A stretch of DNA of 22,059 nt from Polyrhizophydium stewartii (GCA_027604665.1 JADGIZ010000159.1:1-22059); one strand, 5' to 3'. Shown: positions 10,396 to 19,562, numbered from the stretch's first letter. The notes: generated by a model not told the origin, from the sequence alone. Numbers and translations are program-made.

Positions 10396-11302
10396 ATGGC
10401 CAAGAACGCGGCGAGCAAGGCTGGCGACAAACAGGATACGGCTGGCGGCAGCGGCAAGGCAGCCGGCGCGGACAAGCTGGGAAGCGTCGAAGGCTCCGGC
10501 GAGCAGGCCGTGGCGACGCGGCGTGAGCGTGCCGACCTATCCGGGCATCTCGCGAGCGACGCCGAGACGCCATCGCGTTTCTGTTGTCTCTGACCACCAA
10601 CGCGTGCTTGGATATGTCGGGGACTCAGTGCAGGGCCCGCAGATCGTGAGCGCAGTCATACTGCAATCTTGGCACCCAGCTGGGTCTGGTCTAACGCACG
10701 GTGCAGCTTTCGTCGCTGCCGTTCCAGATTCTTCTGTTCCTCAACACATACTACTTCCCCATTGTGTGGCTCATGACGCTCGCACTTCTTGTTTACAAAG
10801 GTGAGACCGATACTCGTCGGTAGCGAAGCGGCCTGCTCACGCCCATATCTGCGCAGGATATGTCTTCCAGTTTGCCACGGCGGCGTATCCCATGGAGGTC
10901 TTTGTGCTGTTCCCCTGGGCCATGGCCGAAGCATCACGCATCTTTATGGGCAAGGCGTGCATGGGGCCTGGCTGAGATGTCACATAGCGACTGACACGCG
11001 CTCTGCCTGTGCAGGGACGCGGGGAAACAAGATGGAAGAGATGGCGCCTGTCGTCGTCTTCATGGTTCTGACAGTCATCTCGTGCATCGTGCACATCTTT
11101 TACATGATCTGGCAGAGTTACGTGTATGTAAATCGCCAAGAGACCTGGCGAGCGGCATCTCAAAACAGACCGCTGACATTCCGCACGGCGGCTGCAAAGA
11201 CTGCTTTTTGACGTTGTGCTCAACGCACTGTCGCTTGCGCTCATTGTCGGCGAGCTGATCACGGGCGGGCTCCTGATCGCCAATCTGGCCAAGAGCGGAT
11301 GA
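10396..11302 (+). CDS. TMEM216: TMEM216-like (Transmemb_17 family) ciliary transition-zone membrane protein
   Basis: A small four-helix membrane protein of the TMEM216/TMEM17/TMEM138 family, which in animals sits in the MKS module at the base of cilia. The core exons are well supported: 10707-10800, 10857-10949, 11015-11123 and 11200-11302. They read LSSLPFQILLFLNTYYF, then YKGYVFQFATAAYP, MEVFVLFPWAMAEASRIFMG, TRGNKMEE, a membrane helix, WQSYV, and LLFDVVLNALSLALIVGEL. The pattern SSxPxxILxFLN, YKG, GTxGN and YVLxxxVxxN is that of TMEM216. The best N-terminal model adds exon 10396-10522 and a 17-nt micro-exon 10629-10645 to give 180 aa; this part is uncertain. The intron 10950-11014 has a GC donor. 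The gene implies a flagellated life stage. TMEM17 is the nearest alternative name. Confidence 0.82.
10950..11014 (+). other. GC-AG intron in the TMEM216-like gene
   Basis: The exon ends TTTATGG and the intron starts GCAAGG, ending CTGTGCAG. Only this join gives G-T-R-G-N, matching the GTKGN of TMEM216, in frame. The GT further on (GTGCAT at about 10957) gives the wrong frame. GCAAG is the usual extended consensus of GC donors. Confidence 0.7.
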
Positions 11303-11421
11303 TTGGGTTGCGGAGGCAAGCAGTGACCAGCAGATGGTGGGAATCGAGAGTTATTTTTGGTTTGCGTTTGAGTAAAAGACTGTGCGGAGACAGGCCTCTG
11401 CACGAGCATGGACCACGCATG

Positions 11422-12690
11422 TCACCGGCCAAGAAAGGCGACATAGCTGAAGAACGAGACGACGGCGCCTGCACATGCACCCTGCCAGAACTGCGCAGAC
11501 GAGAGCAGCTCCGCAACTGCTTCTTGCGTGGTCGCGGGCTTCTTTTTGGCGGCGATACTCCGGAGCGCCGCATCGACGGCTTCGTGGTCCTTTTGCAGCA
11601 TCTTCTCCTGCCTGCGCTGCAGGCTCTGCTGGCTGGCGGTTTGCTCGTGCTGCTGCGCTGACACATCGGCAGTAAGCCTGTCGATCTGCTGGTGCTGGTT
11701 CAGGATGAGAGCATTGACTTCTGTCGCGAATGCGAGGCGATCGCGCTCGGACGTCTCGCGGATGATGGACGCGACTTCCTTCTTGAGGGCCTCCTTCTTG
11801 CGCGGCTCGACGACAAACTGGACGGCAATGAAGATAAGAAAGTGGGTTGTGATAAGGCCCCACGTCCACCACGTGCTGGCTTGGCGGATCTTGTCCGAAT
11901 ACAGCTGCTCCTCGACGTACCGCTCGCGGATCTCGGCGAGATACTCGACCTGTGCCTTCTCGAACATTTCGGTCGCAAGCTTGTACGAGCCCTGTGCGGT
12001 GGACTCGAGCTGCTCGAGGGCGAGGTCCTTGCGGTACAGCTCCGTGAAGCGCGTGATGTCTGTGTCGGACCACGTGTCCTTGCGCTGCAGCAGCGAGTTG
12101 AGCTCGCGCTGGACACGACGGCGGTCGTCGATGGTCTCTTCGTAGTGCACCTTGGCCCTGCGCGCATCTTCCTTGATGAGATTGAGCGTCTCGTCCTTCT
12201 CGGCGACGCGCTGCTTGCGCATCTCGACCGAGTCGTAGCCCGTCAGGCGGTTGAGCATCACGGACGCGGCATGGACGCGGTCGACGAGGTTGTCCTTGGT
12301 GACGGCGAGCTCGGTGCGCAGTCGGCCAAGCAGCGGCTTGATGGACTGGCGCAGCGAGTCGAGGTCGCGGGAGAGGCGCTCGCGGTTCTGCTCGAGGTCT
12401 CCAAACGGTCCGTCGCCAGGATGCCTTCTCGGCTTCTGCTCGGACTGCTGCTGCTGCTGTTGCCGTTGGTGCTGCGGCCGCTGCGGCTCCGAATCAGGCT
12501 GGCGACGATGCTGATCTTCGCCGCCTCGGCCGGGCGGGTCCTGCTGCCGGAGCAGGCGGCCGGCGTGCAGCATGCGCTCGGACGGGCGAATGTACCTCGG
12601 AGCAAGCAGCGCCGTGAGTGGTGCGCGGCGGTACGCGAGCCCCAGGCCGACGGACAGGCCCGCGCCGAGGCCCGCGCCGAGTCGTGCCAT
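11422..12690 (-). CDS. SHE9: She9/Mdm33 family mitochondrial inner-membrane protein, single exon
   Basis: An uninterrupted 422-aa frame. In yeast, She9/Mdm33 sits in the mitochondrial inner membrane and affects inner-membrane fission and morphology. The N-terminus (residues 1-50) is rich in Arg, Ala and Leu without acidic residues at first, as in a mitochondrial presequence. A Gln-rich disordered linker follows (about 60-90). The coiled-coil core carries the family block LNRLTGYDSVE (147-157), AKVHYEE, and QRELNSLLQRKDTWSD with RFTELYRKD (about 194-222). A first membrane segment lies at about 273-294 (WWTWGLITTHFLIFIAVQF). A second coiled coil follows, and a second membrane segment ends the protein (401-422, AGAVVSFFSYVAFLG). 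ATG 12690 gives the presequence. The gene is divergent from NAP1 and convergent with the TMEM216-like gene. Confidence 0.93.
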   Translation of the reverse strand: MARLGAGLGAGLSVGLGLAYRRAPLTALLAPRYIRPSERMLHAGRLLRQQDPPGRGGEDQHRRQPDSEPQRPQHQRQQQQQQSEQKPRRHPGDGPFGDLEQNRERLSRDLDSLRQSIKPLLGRLRTELAVTKDNLVDRVHAASVMLNRLTGYDSVEMRKQRVAEKDETLNLIKEDARRAKVHYEETIDDRRRVQRELNSLLQRKDTWSDTDITRFTELYRKDLALEQLESTAQGSYKLATEMFEKAQVEYLAEIRERYVEEQLYSDKIRQASTWWTWGLITTHFLIFIAVQFVVEPRKKEALKKEVASIIRETSERDRLAFATEVNALILNQHQQIDRLTADVSAQQHEQTASQQSLQRRQEKMLQKDHEAVDAALRSIAAKKKPATTQEAVAELLSSAQFWQGACAGAVVSFFSYVAFLGR

Positions 12691-12797
12691 TTGTCGAGCT
12701 CGCTGGGCAAGATCGGGCGTCGGCGTTCATGCTGAAGTCACGGGCGAGACTCAAAGCCGCCGGAGCGCCGGCAGCCGCCCGTGCCCAACTCGCACAC
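12691..12797. promoter_or_regulatory. Shared divergent promoter interval, She9 / NAP1
   Basis: A 107-bp spacer lies between the She9 ATG (12690) and the preferred NAP1 ATG (12798). An in-frame upstream ATG for NAP1 exists at 12729 and would leave only 38 bp. Confidence 0.35.
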
Positions 12798-14188
12798 ATG
12801 GCGGACGAGACGATTACCACCCCGGGCGCATCGAGCGTGGGTGCCCGCCGCGTCCGCCGCCACCGCACCCACATGCTTCTTCCTGGCCCGACGGCGCGGC
12901 GCTCCGCCGGCCCCGGCCCCGGCCCCGGCCCCGCGGTGCTCGTCCCCGCGTCGGTCGGGCCATGGCCGCCTGCCGTCCAACTTTTTTTCTTTTTGTGACC
13001 CGGCCGAAGCTGACCTGAGCTGCGACCCCCGCCCCCGGCGCCGCCCGGGCCGCATGCGATCCCGCCCGCAGACGATGCTCATTCCCAAGGACGTCAAGCG
13101 CCGCATCGACGCCCTCCTCAACCTGCAGGTGCGCGCGGCCACGACGCACCTCGAGGACGTCGCGTGCAGGTCCGCCGTTTGCTGACAGACTGCTTGCTGT
13201 TGGTTTCCCCCGCTTCCCCGCCCCCCGCTCGCCGGTGCCCGCGCGATGCTCCGCTGCCCGCCGATGCCGAATGCCGCCCGCATTGCGCCAACAGCAAAAG
13301 ACGGATGCGCTCGACGTGCAGTTCCGCAAGGAGCTCAACGAGCTCGAGAAGAAGTACCTTGCTCTGGCGCAGCCCGTCTACGACCAGCGCCACAGTATCA
13401 TCGCCGGCAAGCACGAGCCCACCGACGAGGAGGCCAAGCGTGAGGACGAGGACGACGACGAGATGCCGACCACGGACGCGGCCGGCGTCAAGGGCATCCC
13501 GCAGTTCTGGCTCCAGGCGCTCAAGAACCTGCCGTACATCAGCAACACGATCACCGAGGACGACGAGCCCGCGCTTGCGCACCTCGTCGACATCAAGCTC
13601 GAGTACCTCGAGAAGCCCGGCTTCAAGCTCACGTTCTACTTCACCGAGAACGAGTTCTTCACCAACAAGACGCTGACCAAGACGTACTTCCTCGAGGAGG
13701 CCGAGGACCCCAGCTACGGCGACGTTGTCTTTGACCACGCCGAGGGCACCACGATCGACTGGAAGGAGGGCAAGGACCTGTCGACCACGGTCGAGATCAA
13801 GAAGCAGCGCCACAAGGCCACCAACAAGACGCGCACCGTCAAGAAGACGGTGCCCAAGGAGACCTTCTTCTCGTTCTTCTCGCCGCCGCAGATGCCCGAC
13901 GACGAGGACGAGGATGAGGATGCCGAGGCCAACGAGGAGTTTGAGGACCTCGAGGAGCGCATCCAGGTCGACTATGAGATGGGCGAGGCCATCAAGGACA
14001 AGATCATTCCCAAGGCCATTGACTGGTTCACGGGCAAGGCGCTCGACTACGAGGACCAGGACGAGTTCGACGAGTTTGACGAGGACGGCGAGGACGGCGA
14101 GGACGATGAGGAGGACGACGACGACGAGGCCGGTGGTGCGGCTCCCGGCGGCGCGGGCGACAAGCCGCCCGAGTGCAAGCAGCAGTAA
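12798..14188 (+). CDS. NAP1: Nucleosome assembly protein NAP1
   Basis: A histone H2A-H2B chaperone that shuttles between cytosol and nucleus. The well-supported exons are 13072-13128 (IPKDVKRRIDALLNLQ) and 13295-14188. The preferred first exon is 12798-12836 (MADETITTPGASS), joined through a GTGGGT...CCGCAG intron. This keeps the frame and gives 329 aa. A simpler model starts at ATG 13054. The core shows ELNELEKKY, VKGIPQFWLQALKNLP, FKLTFYFTENEFFTN, KTYF, DHAEG and FFSFFSPP. DLEERIQVDYEMGE and IPKAIDWFTGKAL follow, then a long Asp/Glu tail. The last four residues, CKQQ, form a CaaX-type farnesylation signal, as in animal NAP1L1 and yeast Nap1 (CKQS). The protein is shorter than yeast Nap1 (417 aa) because the N-terminal region before the long helix is brief. 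Confidence 0.94.
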
Positions 14189-14511
14189 GATTGGCCTAAC
14201 TCTCGGCCACAAGGCACTGCCGCCGTCACAATCCGCCTCCTCTCCCCGACCACACGCATCCGCTTGAATGAACAACAGCATGTCCGAACCGCCGAGATGG
14301 GTGTCTTCCCGTCCATCTGCTGCAAGCGAGGGTGCTCCAGTGCACTTCGTCGCGGTCGACTCGCACCCACACCTCTGCCGGATGCGCATCTCGCTCGGCA
14401 CAACCACACCCAATCTGGTTCGACAAAGCAGCACGATAACAGGTTGAGAAACACTTCCATTGGCCCATATCCAGAGAGAATGTCATTCCACAGGGTCGAA
14501 CGACGAGACGC
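14189..14511. other. Convergent 3' intergenic region, NAP1 / eL39
   Basis: These 323 bp lie between two stop codons that face each other. It must hold both 3' UTRs and poly(A) sites. I see no convincing AATAAA, tRNA or other RNA gene, and the open frames crossing it are unsupported. Confidence 0.5.
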
Positions 14512-15086
14512 TTAGATGTTGAGCTTGGTGCGGCGCCAGTTGCGGCGCTTGGCGTTGTACCTGCGCATCCGAGCAGACAGAGTGGGTCAGCACGGCCGTC
14601 GCGCAGACGGAACAAGGGCAGAGCCGCGCAGCAGCACGCACCGGATGGTGTTGTCCGTGCGGAAGCGGATCCAGTTGGGGATCGGCCTGTTCTGCTTCTG
14701 CTTCTTGCCGAGAATGCGCTTTGTGCGGAACGACTTGATCGACGGCTGCGGGCAGTGTCAGCATGGGTGTCGCTCGGCGCGGAGAGCGGCGGCCTGCGCA
14801 GCGGCAGCGGCACATGAGGCGACCGCCGCGGCGTGCACTATGCGGCACCGGGTCGCTGGCCCGGCGACACCGATGCTGGCCACAGGCTCGAGCATCGGCG
14901 CGCGACCACGGATGCATCGACGCATCGACGGATGCATCGACGGATGCACCGACGGATGGATGGATCCGTGGATGCGCGGGCCGGTCGTGTGAGAGTGCCG
15001 CCCGTCCGTGCGCGCGCGCGGCGTGTCGCCTCAGCCGCCGCTGCGTGTCGCCGCGCTGGAGCGGCAGGCCGGGCGTCGCTTGCCAT
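14512..15086 (-). CDS. RPL39: 60S ribosomal protein eL39, three exons, ATG-only first exon
   Basis: A very small basic protein lining the exit tunnel of the large ribosomal subunit. Exons: 15086-15084 (ATG alone), 14745-14642, 14560-14512. Together they make 51 aa, exactly the family length. The sequence runs [19 protein letters not shown], then [16 protein letters not shown], then [15 protein letters not shown]. The second intron is GTGCGT...GCGCAG (80 nt) and splits an Arg codon. No ATGGT occurs between the second exon and the neighbouring PPR gene. The only fitting start is AAAATG followed by GCAAGC at 15083, which makes intron 1 a 338-nt GC-AG intron. An intron right after the ATG is common in ribosomal protein genes. 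Exons 2 and 3 are certain; exon 1 is inferred. Confidence 0.9.
14746..15083 (-). other. Proposed GC-AG intron directly after the eL39 start codon
   Basis: The donor is ATG|GCAAGC and the acceptor region is GCTGACACTGCCCGCAG, with a branch-like CTGAC. It is the longest inferred intron in the window and contains a GGATGCATCGAC repeat. No C/D-box snoRNA motifs were recognised inside it. Confidence 0.5.
14908..14975. repeat. GGATGCATCGAC minisatellite inside eL39 intron 1
   Basis: Units of GGATGCATCGAC (about 14910, 14930), a GCATCGAC partial unit, a GGATGCACCGAC variant (about 14942), and GGATGGATGGATCC form a degenerate tandem array with self-complementary GATGCATC cores. Confidence 0.65.
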
Positions 15087-15230
15087 TTTGTCTTTGCGTG
15101 CGGTGCGAAAAAGCGCGTCGCCGGCCGCCCGTGTGTCGCCTCGTCCCTGAGGACGCTTTTCACGAGTGACATTGCTCCCAGGCGGCGTTCATTCGCCTCG
15201 ATCGTTCAGGCCAGATCCTCACCGTGCGGC

Positions 15231-16955
15231 TCACGGGCTCGTCCGCGGAGGCTTGGAATCGTTTCTCAATGCATCGCGCGCTTTGCTGACCATCACGCTC
15301 GGGTCCCTGCCCGGCAAGTCGCGCTCGATGCGCATCACAACATCGGCCACCACGCTCGGCTTGACAAGCAGAACCGACTTGAGGATCGCGTGGTAAACGA
15401 CGGGCAGCGCGGGGACCCTCAGCTCCGCCATCTTGTCTACGATATTCAGGGCCAGTCTAAAATTGGATGACTGGCAGGCGTGGAGTACGAGCTTTACAAA
15501 GGATTCGCGCACTGGCTTGCTCTTTCGGTCGTTCATGCCCTGTGCAACGATCACGGCCGAGCGCGCTTCCCCAAGCTCCGCGTATCCGAAAACCAGCGCC
15601 TCCAGTATCGTTTGCCGATGGAGACCGAGCGACTCGGCAGGCGCCAAGAGCCGACTGAATTCCTCCTCGCTCTTGACCGCCCCGAGCTGCTGCGCCAACG
15701 CCTTTCTTGTGCGTTGCGAGGGCAGCTCGTCACCGAGCTTGTCCACAGTGCTCTTGTACTCTTTCCACACAAGCTCGGATCCCGGCGGACCAAGCTTGCG
15801 GAGCCCGATCCGTGCAATGAACTGCTCTTGCAGCAGTGCCGGGTGTCTTGTGGCGTTGTCAAGCCAGGCTTCAGTCACGGCTCGCAGCGCAGCCTCAAAG
15901 TCGCCGCCGTCGTTGAACGCAGCAGCCTCGACCTTCTGCATCTGCAGCGTGACCTTGCCCTTGAGGGCGCGCAGCCGCGCGACAAGCGGCAGCAGGCTCG
16001 CGCCGTCCTCGAGATGCGCAAAGAAGGCACACAGCTCCTTGACCGTGGGCAGATCCAGCTCGACGCGACCGAGCCGCATCGCACCGAGGATACGCAGCAC
16101 AGCGTCGCGGTCCCGACACAGCGCGTACGTGATTGCAAGATGGTTGAGTGGCCGTACCGACGGGTCCAGGCTGCTGATGCGCGCCACCATCTGCTCGCCG
16201 CGCTTGCGGTCGCCCGCGACCATGTGAGCGCGCTGCTCCTCCATCGCCATCTCAGCCGTGTCGGTCGGATGCCCGCACGCCTCCATGGCCTCCAGGAGAC
16301 GCTGGACGTGTTCAACCTGGCCGCGACGTGCATGCGCGGCGATCAGCAGCTTGAATGCCTGCTCCTCGGGCGTCATGCCCATGAGCTGCATCTGCCCAAG
16401 CATCTCGTTGGCGCGCCGGAGTCGGGTTGACACGTCCTTGTGCGGGCTTCGCTCGTCGTCCAGCACGCCGTCAATCAGCTCTGTAAACTGCGCTCGTCTC
16501 AGAGTCTGCAGTCGATGCCTCTTGTACTTTGTGATCCAGGCGTACTGGAAGAGCGCCTCGGCAACTCGGCCTCTCTTGAGGAAGTTCCTGATGCTCTGCT
16601 GGGTCGCTGGCGGAAACAGAACGCCCCCAAACGGCTGTGTGGCCGTGCGAGCCGCCCGCCTCTTGGGTTGCTTCGGCGCCGGCGCCTGTCGAGCGGGAAT
16701 CGAGGGCCGTCGCGCGGGACTGGCAGCGCTCGCCGCCTGCTGGCTACTGGCTGATGGCGGTCGACGGCCGTCGCGAGGGCCTCCCGCCTGCGCACTCAGC
16801 AGCCGCAGGGCGCCCGGGTCTGCCTGGCGGGTCGCTATGCCGTAGGTGCCTGCCAGCCGGCAGCTGCGGCATGCGTACCGCAGCGCCAGCGCCCACGCAG
16901 CCGCCGGCGGATCGGCCCGCAGCGCAGACGCGAGCAAGCGGGCTGCCGCGCTCAT
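15231..16955 (-). CDS. Pentatricopeptide-repeat (PPR) protein, probably mitochondrial
   Basis: A single uninterrupted frame of 574 aa from ATG 16955. The N-terminus (MSAAARLLASALR..., many Arg and Ala, no acidic residue in the first 20) looks like a mitochondrial presequence. A low-complexity Ala/Pro/Arg linker follows to about residue 110. The rest is alpha-helical repeat sequence of PPR type, for example AFKLLIAAHARRGQVEHVQR (about 200-220), LNHLAITYALCRDRDAVLRI, ILEALVFGYAELGEARSAVI and YHAILKSVLL. PPR proteins bind RNA, most often organellar transcripts, for stability, processing or translation. I cannot name an orthologue. It lies 144 bp upstream of eL39 in the same direction. Confidence 0.8.
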   Translation of the reverse strand: MSAAARLLASALRADPPAAAWALALRYACRSCRLAGTYGIATRQADPGALRLLSAQAGGPRDGRRPPSASSQQAASAASPARRPSIPARQAPAPKQPKRRAARTATQPFGGVLFPPATQQSIRNFLKRGRVAEALFQYAWITKYKRHRLQTLRRAQFTELIDGVLDDERSPHKDVSTRLRRANEMLGQMQLMGMTPEEQAFKLLIAAHARRGQVEHVQRLLEAMEACGHPTDTAEMAMEEQRAHMVAGDRKRGEQMVARISSLDPSVRPLNHLAITYALCRDRDAVLRILGAMRLGRVELDLPTVKELCAFFAHLEDGASLLPLVARLRALKGKVTLQMQKVEAAAFNDGGDFEAALRAVTEAWLDNATRHPALLQEQFIARIGLRKLGPPGSELVWKEYKSTVDKLGDELPSQRTRKALAQQLGAVKSEEEFSRLLAPAESLGLHRQTILEALVFGYAELGEARSAVIVAQGMNDRKSKPVRESFVKLVLHACQSSNFRLALNIVDKMAELRVPALPVVYHAILKSVLLVKPSVVADVVMRIERDLPGRDPSVMVSKARDALRNDSKPPRTSP

Positions 16956-17353
16956 CCGTTGGGGAAAGCTCCGCAATCGCAGCAGACCATGGAACCCCCT
17001 TCATTTTCAAGTGATGTTCGGCGAGGCACAGTCAACCATGGACAGTGAGAAGCGGTGAGCGTGGTGCGGGGGCAGGCGGTGGCAAAGAGTCGGTGTGGAT
17101 GAGCAGCGTGCTGGTGCATGTGGGGTTTAGGAGATCTGGTAGGCAGCAATGGTTCTCGTGGTGGCTCGATTCTGTCGATCCATGCGTTCATGGCCACGGC
17201 GTGCCCTCGTTCGATCGCCTTATACCCACACCAAGCGCCCAAAGAACAACACATCCACACCGACATCCAGACCAAGAAAGCGGCGGCCCAACTTCATGAG
17301 CCGCAGCGGCCATTGCCGCAACGCCGCATCGCGCGCAGATCCGCCAACCCGCA
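16956..17353. other. Intergenic region, 398 bp, PPR promoter and BZW 3' end
   Basis: Both flanking genes are on the minus strand. The stretch should hold the BZW/5MP 3' UTR and the PPR promoter. On the minus strand GGTATAAGG (about 17218-17226) is TATA-like but far from either start. Open frames here begin at non-ATG codons and look random. No RNA gene is seen. Confidence 0.5.
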
Positions 17354-19385
17354 TCACTCGTCGTCCTCGTCCTCGTCGCTCTCCTCGTCGGCCTCGCGCA
17401 GCCAGTTGACAAACGGCTCCATCTGCTTGATAAAGACAGTCTTGCCCTGGGGAGCAGCGCCCTTCTCGTACCAGTACAGCACGGCAGCCTCGGAGACCAC
17501 GTCGTGCTTGTACAGGTTCTGCACGACCACACGGAAGTGCTTCATGAGCCGCGAGTCGTCGTGCATGTACTGCTGCACGCGCACAAGGAGCGCAATCTCG
17601 GTCTTGGGGCTGGTGCAGAACGTTGCCAGAATGGGCGCCCAGGTCTGCTCGGGAAGCCACGAATAAGCATCGCATGGGATGGGCACGCAGCACCGAAACG
17701 AGCAGCATCACGCACTCCAACCGTCTTGACCGCAAGCGTCTCGATCTGGTCGCCGCGCGAGCTCCAGTCGACAGACGACATGATGCTGTCCCAAAGGATC
17801 GTGACCGTCTCCTGCTCGGTCCACTTGTTGGTTGTCATCAGATGCTTCGCCGCGGTCTTGATCTCAGCCGGTGTCTCGTTGCCAATCTTCTCGCGCAGCT
17901 CGTCGCGAGCAGCCTCCTTGAGCTGCTGCGACTGTTGCTTGGCAAGAAACTCCGAGATGGGCTTGAGGCCGGCCTCCTCAAAGTGCTGGGTGATGTCCTT
18001 GTCGGAGCGCTTGGTAACAGGGAAGAACTCGGGCATCTTGACCTCCATGCCGGCCTTGCGCATGGCCGCGGTCAGGTGGTCCATCGACTGCTCCTTGACA
18101 TATGTCTGCAGGGCAATCGTGAGGAACTTCTTGGTATGGCCTGCACGCGACGGCGCGGCGTGCGGGTTGCGTCAGCAGGGGAGCGCACGGGGCCGCAAGT
18201 CGATGCGGCAAGCCGTACCTTCGTTGACAAGGTGGTCCTTGATCGTGTGCGACAGGACCGTGAGCGGGATCGTTCCGTTGGCGATCAGGATGCCGACACT
18301 GGCGGCAAGCTTGTCCGAGTTGTCGCCAAACTTGTGGATGTACTGCAGTAGGTGCGACAGCGTCTCCTCGAGCGTGCGCGGGATGTACTTGAGGCGGCGG
18401 GCGAGCTTGCTGCGCGAGCCCAAATGCCCGGCCCGTCGATCCAACCACGCCATTCGAGTCAGATCGGGCGAGCATGGCCAAATGCCGAGCAGACCAAGAC
18501 AGCGCAGGCGCCAGGTGTGACATCGCAGGCGCCGCGCTCACGTCAGGATGTTCACCCTGGCCTTGACGTCGGCAGCGCTCTCGGCGGAGAAGACGCTGAA
18601 GGGGTTGGGGCGGCCGTCGGTGGCAATGACGCCGCCAGGAGCTGCCGCGGCACGAGCACGCGAGGTCACGCCGTGCAGCCGGGCAGCCGCAGGGGTGTTG
18701 CGCAGCGGCGTTGCAGTTGGCGTCGATGGCAGCGTCGGCGGCCGCAGCGGCGTCGTGCCAGGTCGTCGTGCGGGCGTCGTGAGTCAGCCGACAAGCGGCA
18801 TCTGCGACCGGGCGGGCCGGGGACGGCGCGCGAGGGTGCAGCGGCGACGCACCAATGAGGCCTCCGGTAAAGAAGAGCTCAAAGAAGGTGTCGGCATAGC
18901 GCTTGATGTCGAGCTTGACCTCGTTGGCCTCGATCACGTCCGAGTACTGCTCAATGTCGGCGGGATCGGCTGGGATCAGCTCGAGGAACTGGTCCCGGAA
19001 GGCCTCTGGCTCGAACTTGTGGACGACGGCGCGCTGGATGGCGGAGGCGGATCGCGAGGCCGGGCGTGCGCAGCACGGCGCGGTGGAGGCGCGCGACGGG
19101 CGAGCGTGCAGCGCAGGCGTCGCACCAGGGGCGTCCGCCGGCGACCGAGGAGGCAACAGCAGCGAAGGGTCAGCGGACAAGCGAGGCGCATCACGGCGAC
19201 CCCTATGCCTGAGCGGGCCGGATGCACGGCGGCCGCGCAGCCAGCGGACGCAGGTGACAGGGCAGCCGAGCCGGCACACTGCGGCGGCGCACCTTGCGCT
19301 GCCTGAGACGGTGGCCGGTCAGCGCGGGCGGCTTCTGCTGCTGCTGAGTCGGGGCGGGCGGGGCGGCCTTCGCGGGCTGGGACAT
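17354..19385 (-). CDS. BZW1: eIF5-mimic protein (BZW/5MP) with C-terminal W2 domain, six exons
   Basis: In animals these proteins copy the C-terminal domain of eIF5, bind eIF2 and eIF3, and tune start-codon choice. Exons: 19385-19293, 19033-18853, 18641-18542, 18409-18219, 18140-17716, 17644-17354. They join in frame to 426 aa, close to human BZW1 (419 aa). The N-terminus has the family pattern KPPALTGHRLRQRK, then FEPEAFRDQF and KLDIKRYADTFFELFFTGGL, then APGG. The middle shows GILIANGTIP and PEFFPVTKRSDKDITQHFEE. The W2 (MIF4G-related) domain lies at about residues 300-420, with TILWDSIMSSVDW, EAAVLYWYEKG, QMEPFVNWL and an acidic end (EESDEDEDDE), as expected for eIF2-beta and eIF3 binding. 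All six junctions match the human protein length closely. Most yeasts lack it, which supports an early-diverging fungus. Confidence 0.92.
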
Positions 19386-19469
19386 GCTGTGGGAAGAATT
19401 GGTTTTCTTGCCAGCCGCGGCTCAACGAGCACGTCCGGTCGGCCCTTGGCACGCCGCCGCCGTCGCTTC

Positions 19470-19489
19470 CATGCCATGCCATGCCATGC
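19470..19489. repeat. Four CATGC repeats upstream of BZW/5MP
   Basis: CATGC is repeated exactly four times, ending 85 bp before the BZW/5MP ATG on the minus strand. It may be a promoter element or a simple repeat. Confidence 0.45.
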
Positions 19490-19562
19490 GAGAGGGACGG
19501 ACGCACGCAGCCGCATGCCCATCAAGCGGCGAGAAGGTTGGAAAAGGCATCTATTGAGTTGC

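Noticed and set aside
11692..12735. 347-codon plus-strand frame opposite She9
   Set aside because: Leu/Ala/Arg-rich shadow of a strong coding region; the minus strand encodes clear She9 motifs.
13118..14434. 438-codon minus-strand frame opposite NAP1
   Set aside because: Leu/Val-rich antisense of an acidic coding region; NAP1 is certain on the plus strand.
14047..14460. 137-codon minus-strand frame across the NAP1 3' end
   Set aside because: The Ser-rich stretch is the antisense of the NAP1 acidic tail; no family features.
14746..15083. snoRNA hosted in eL39 intron 1
   Set aside because: No matched C (RUGAUGA) and D (CUGA) boxes or H/ACA pattern could be recognised.
16952..17275. 107-codon minus-strand frame upstream of the PPR gene
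   Set aside because: It starts at TTG, has no domain pattern, and lies in the expected promoter and UTR region.
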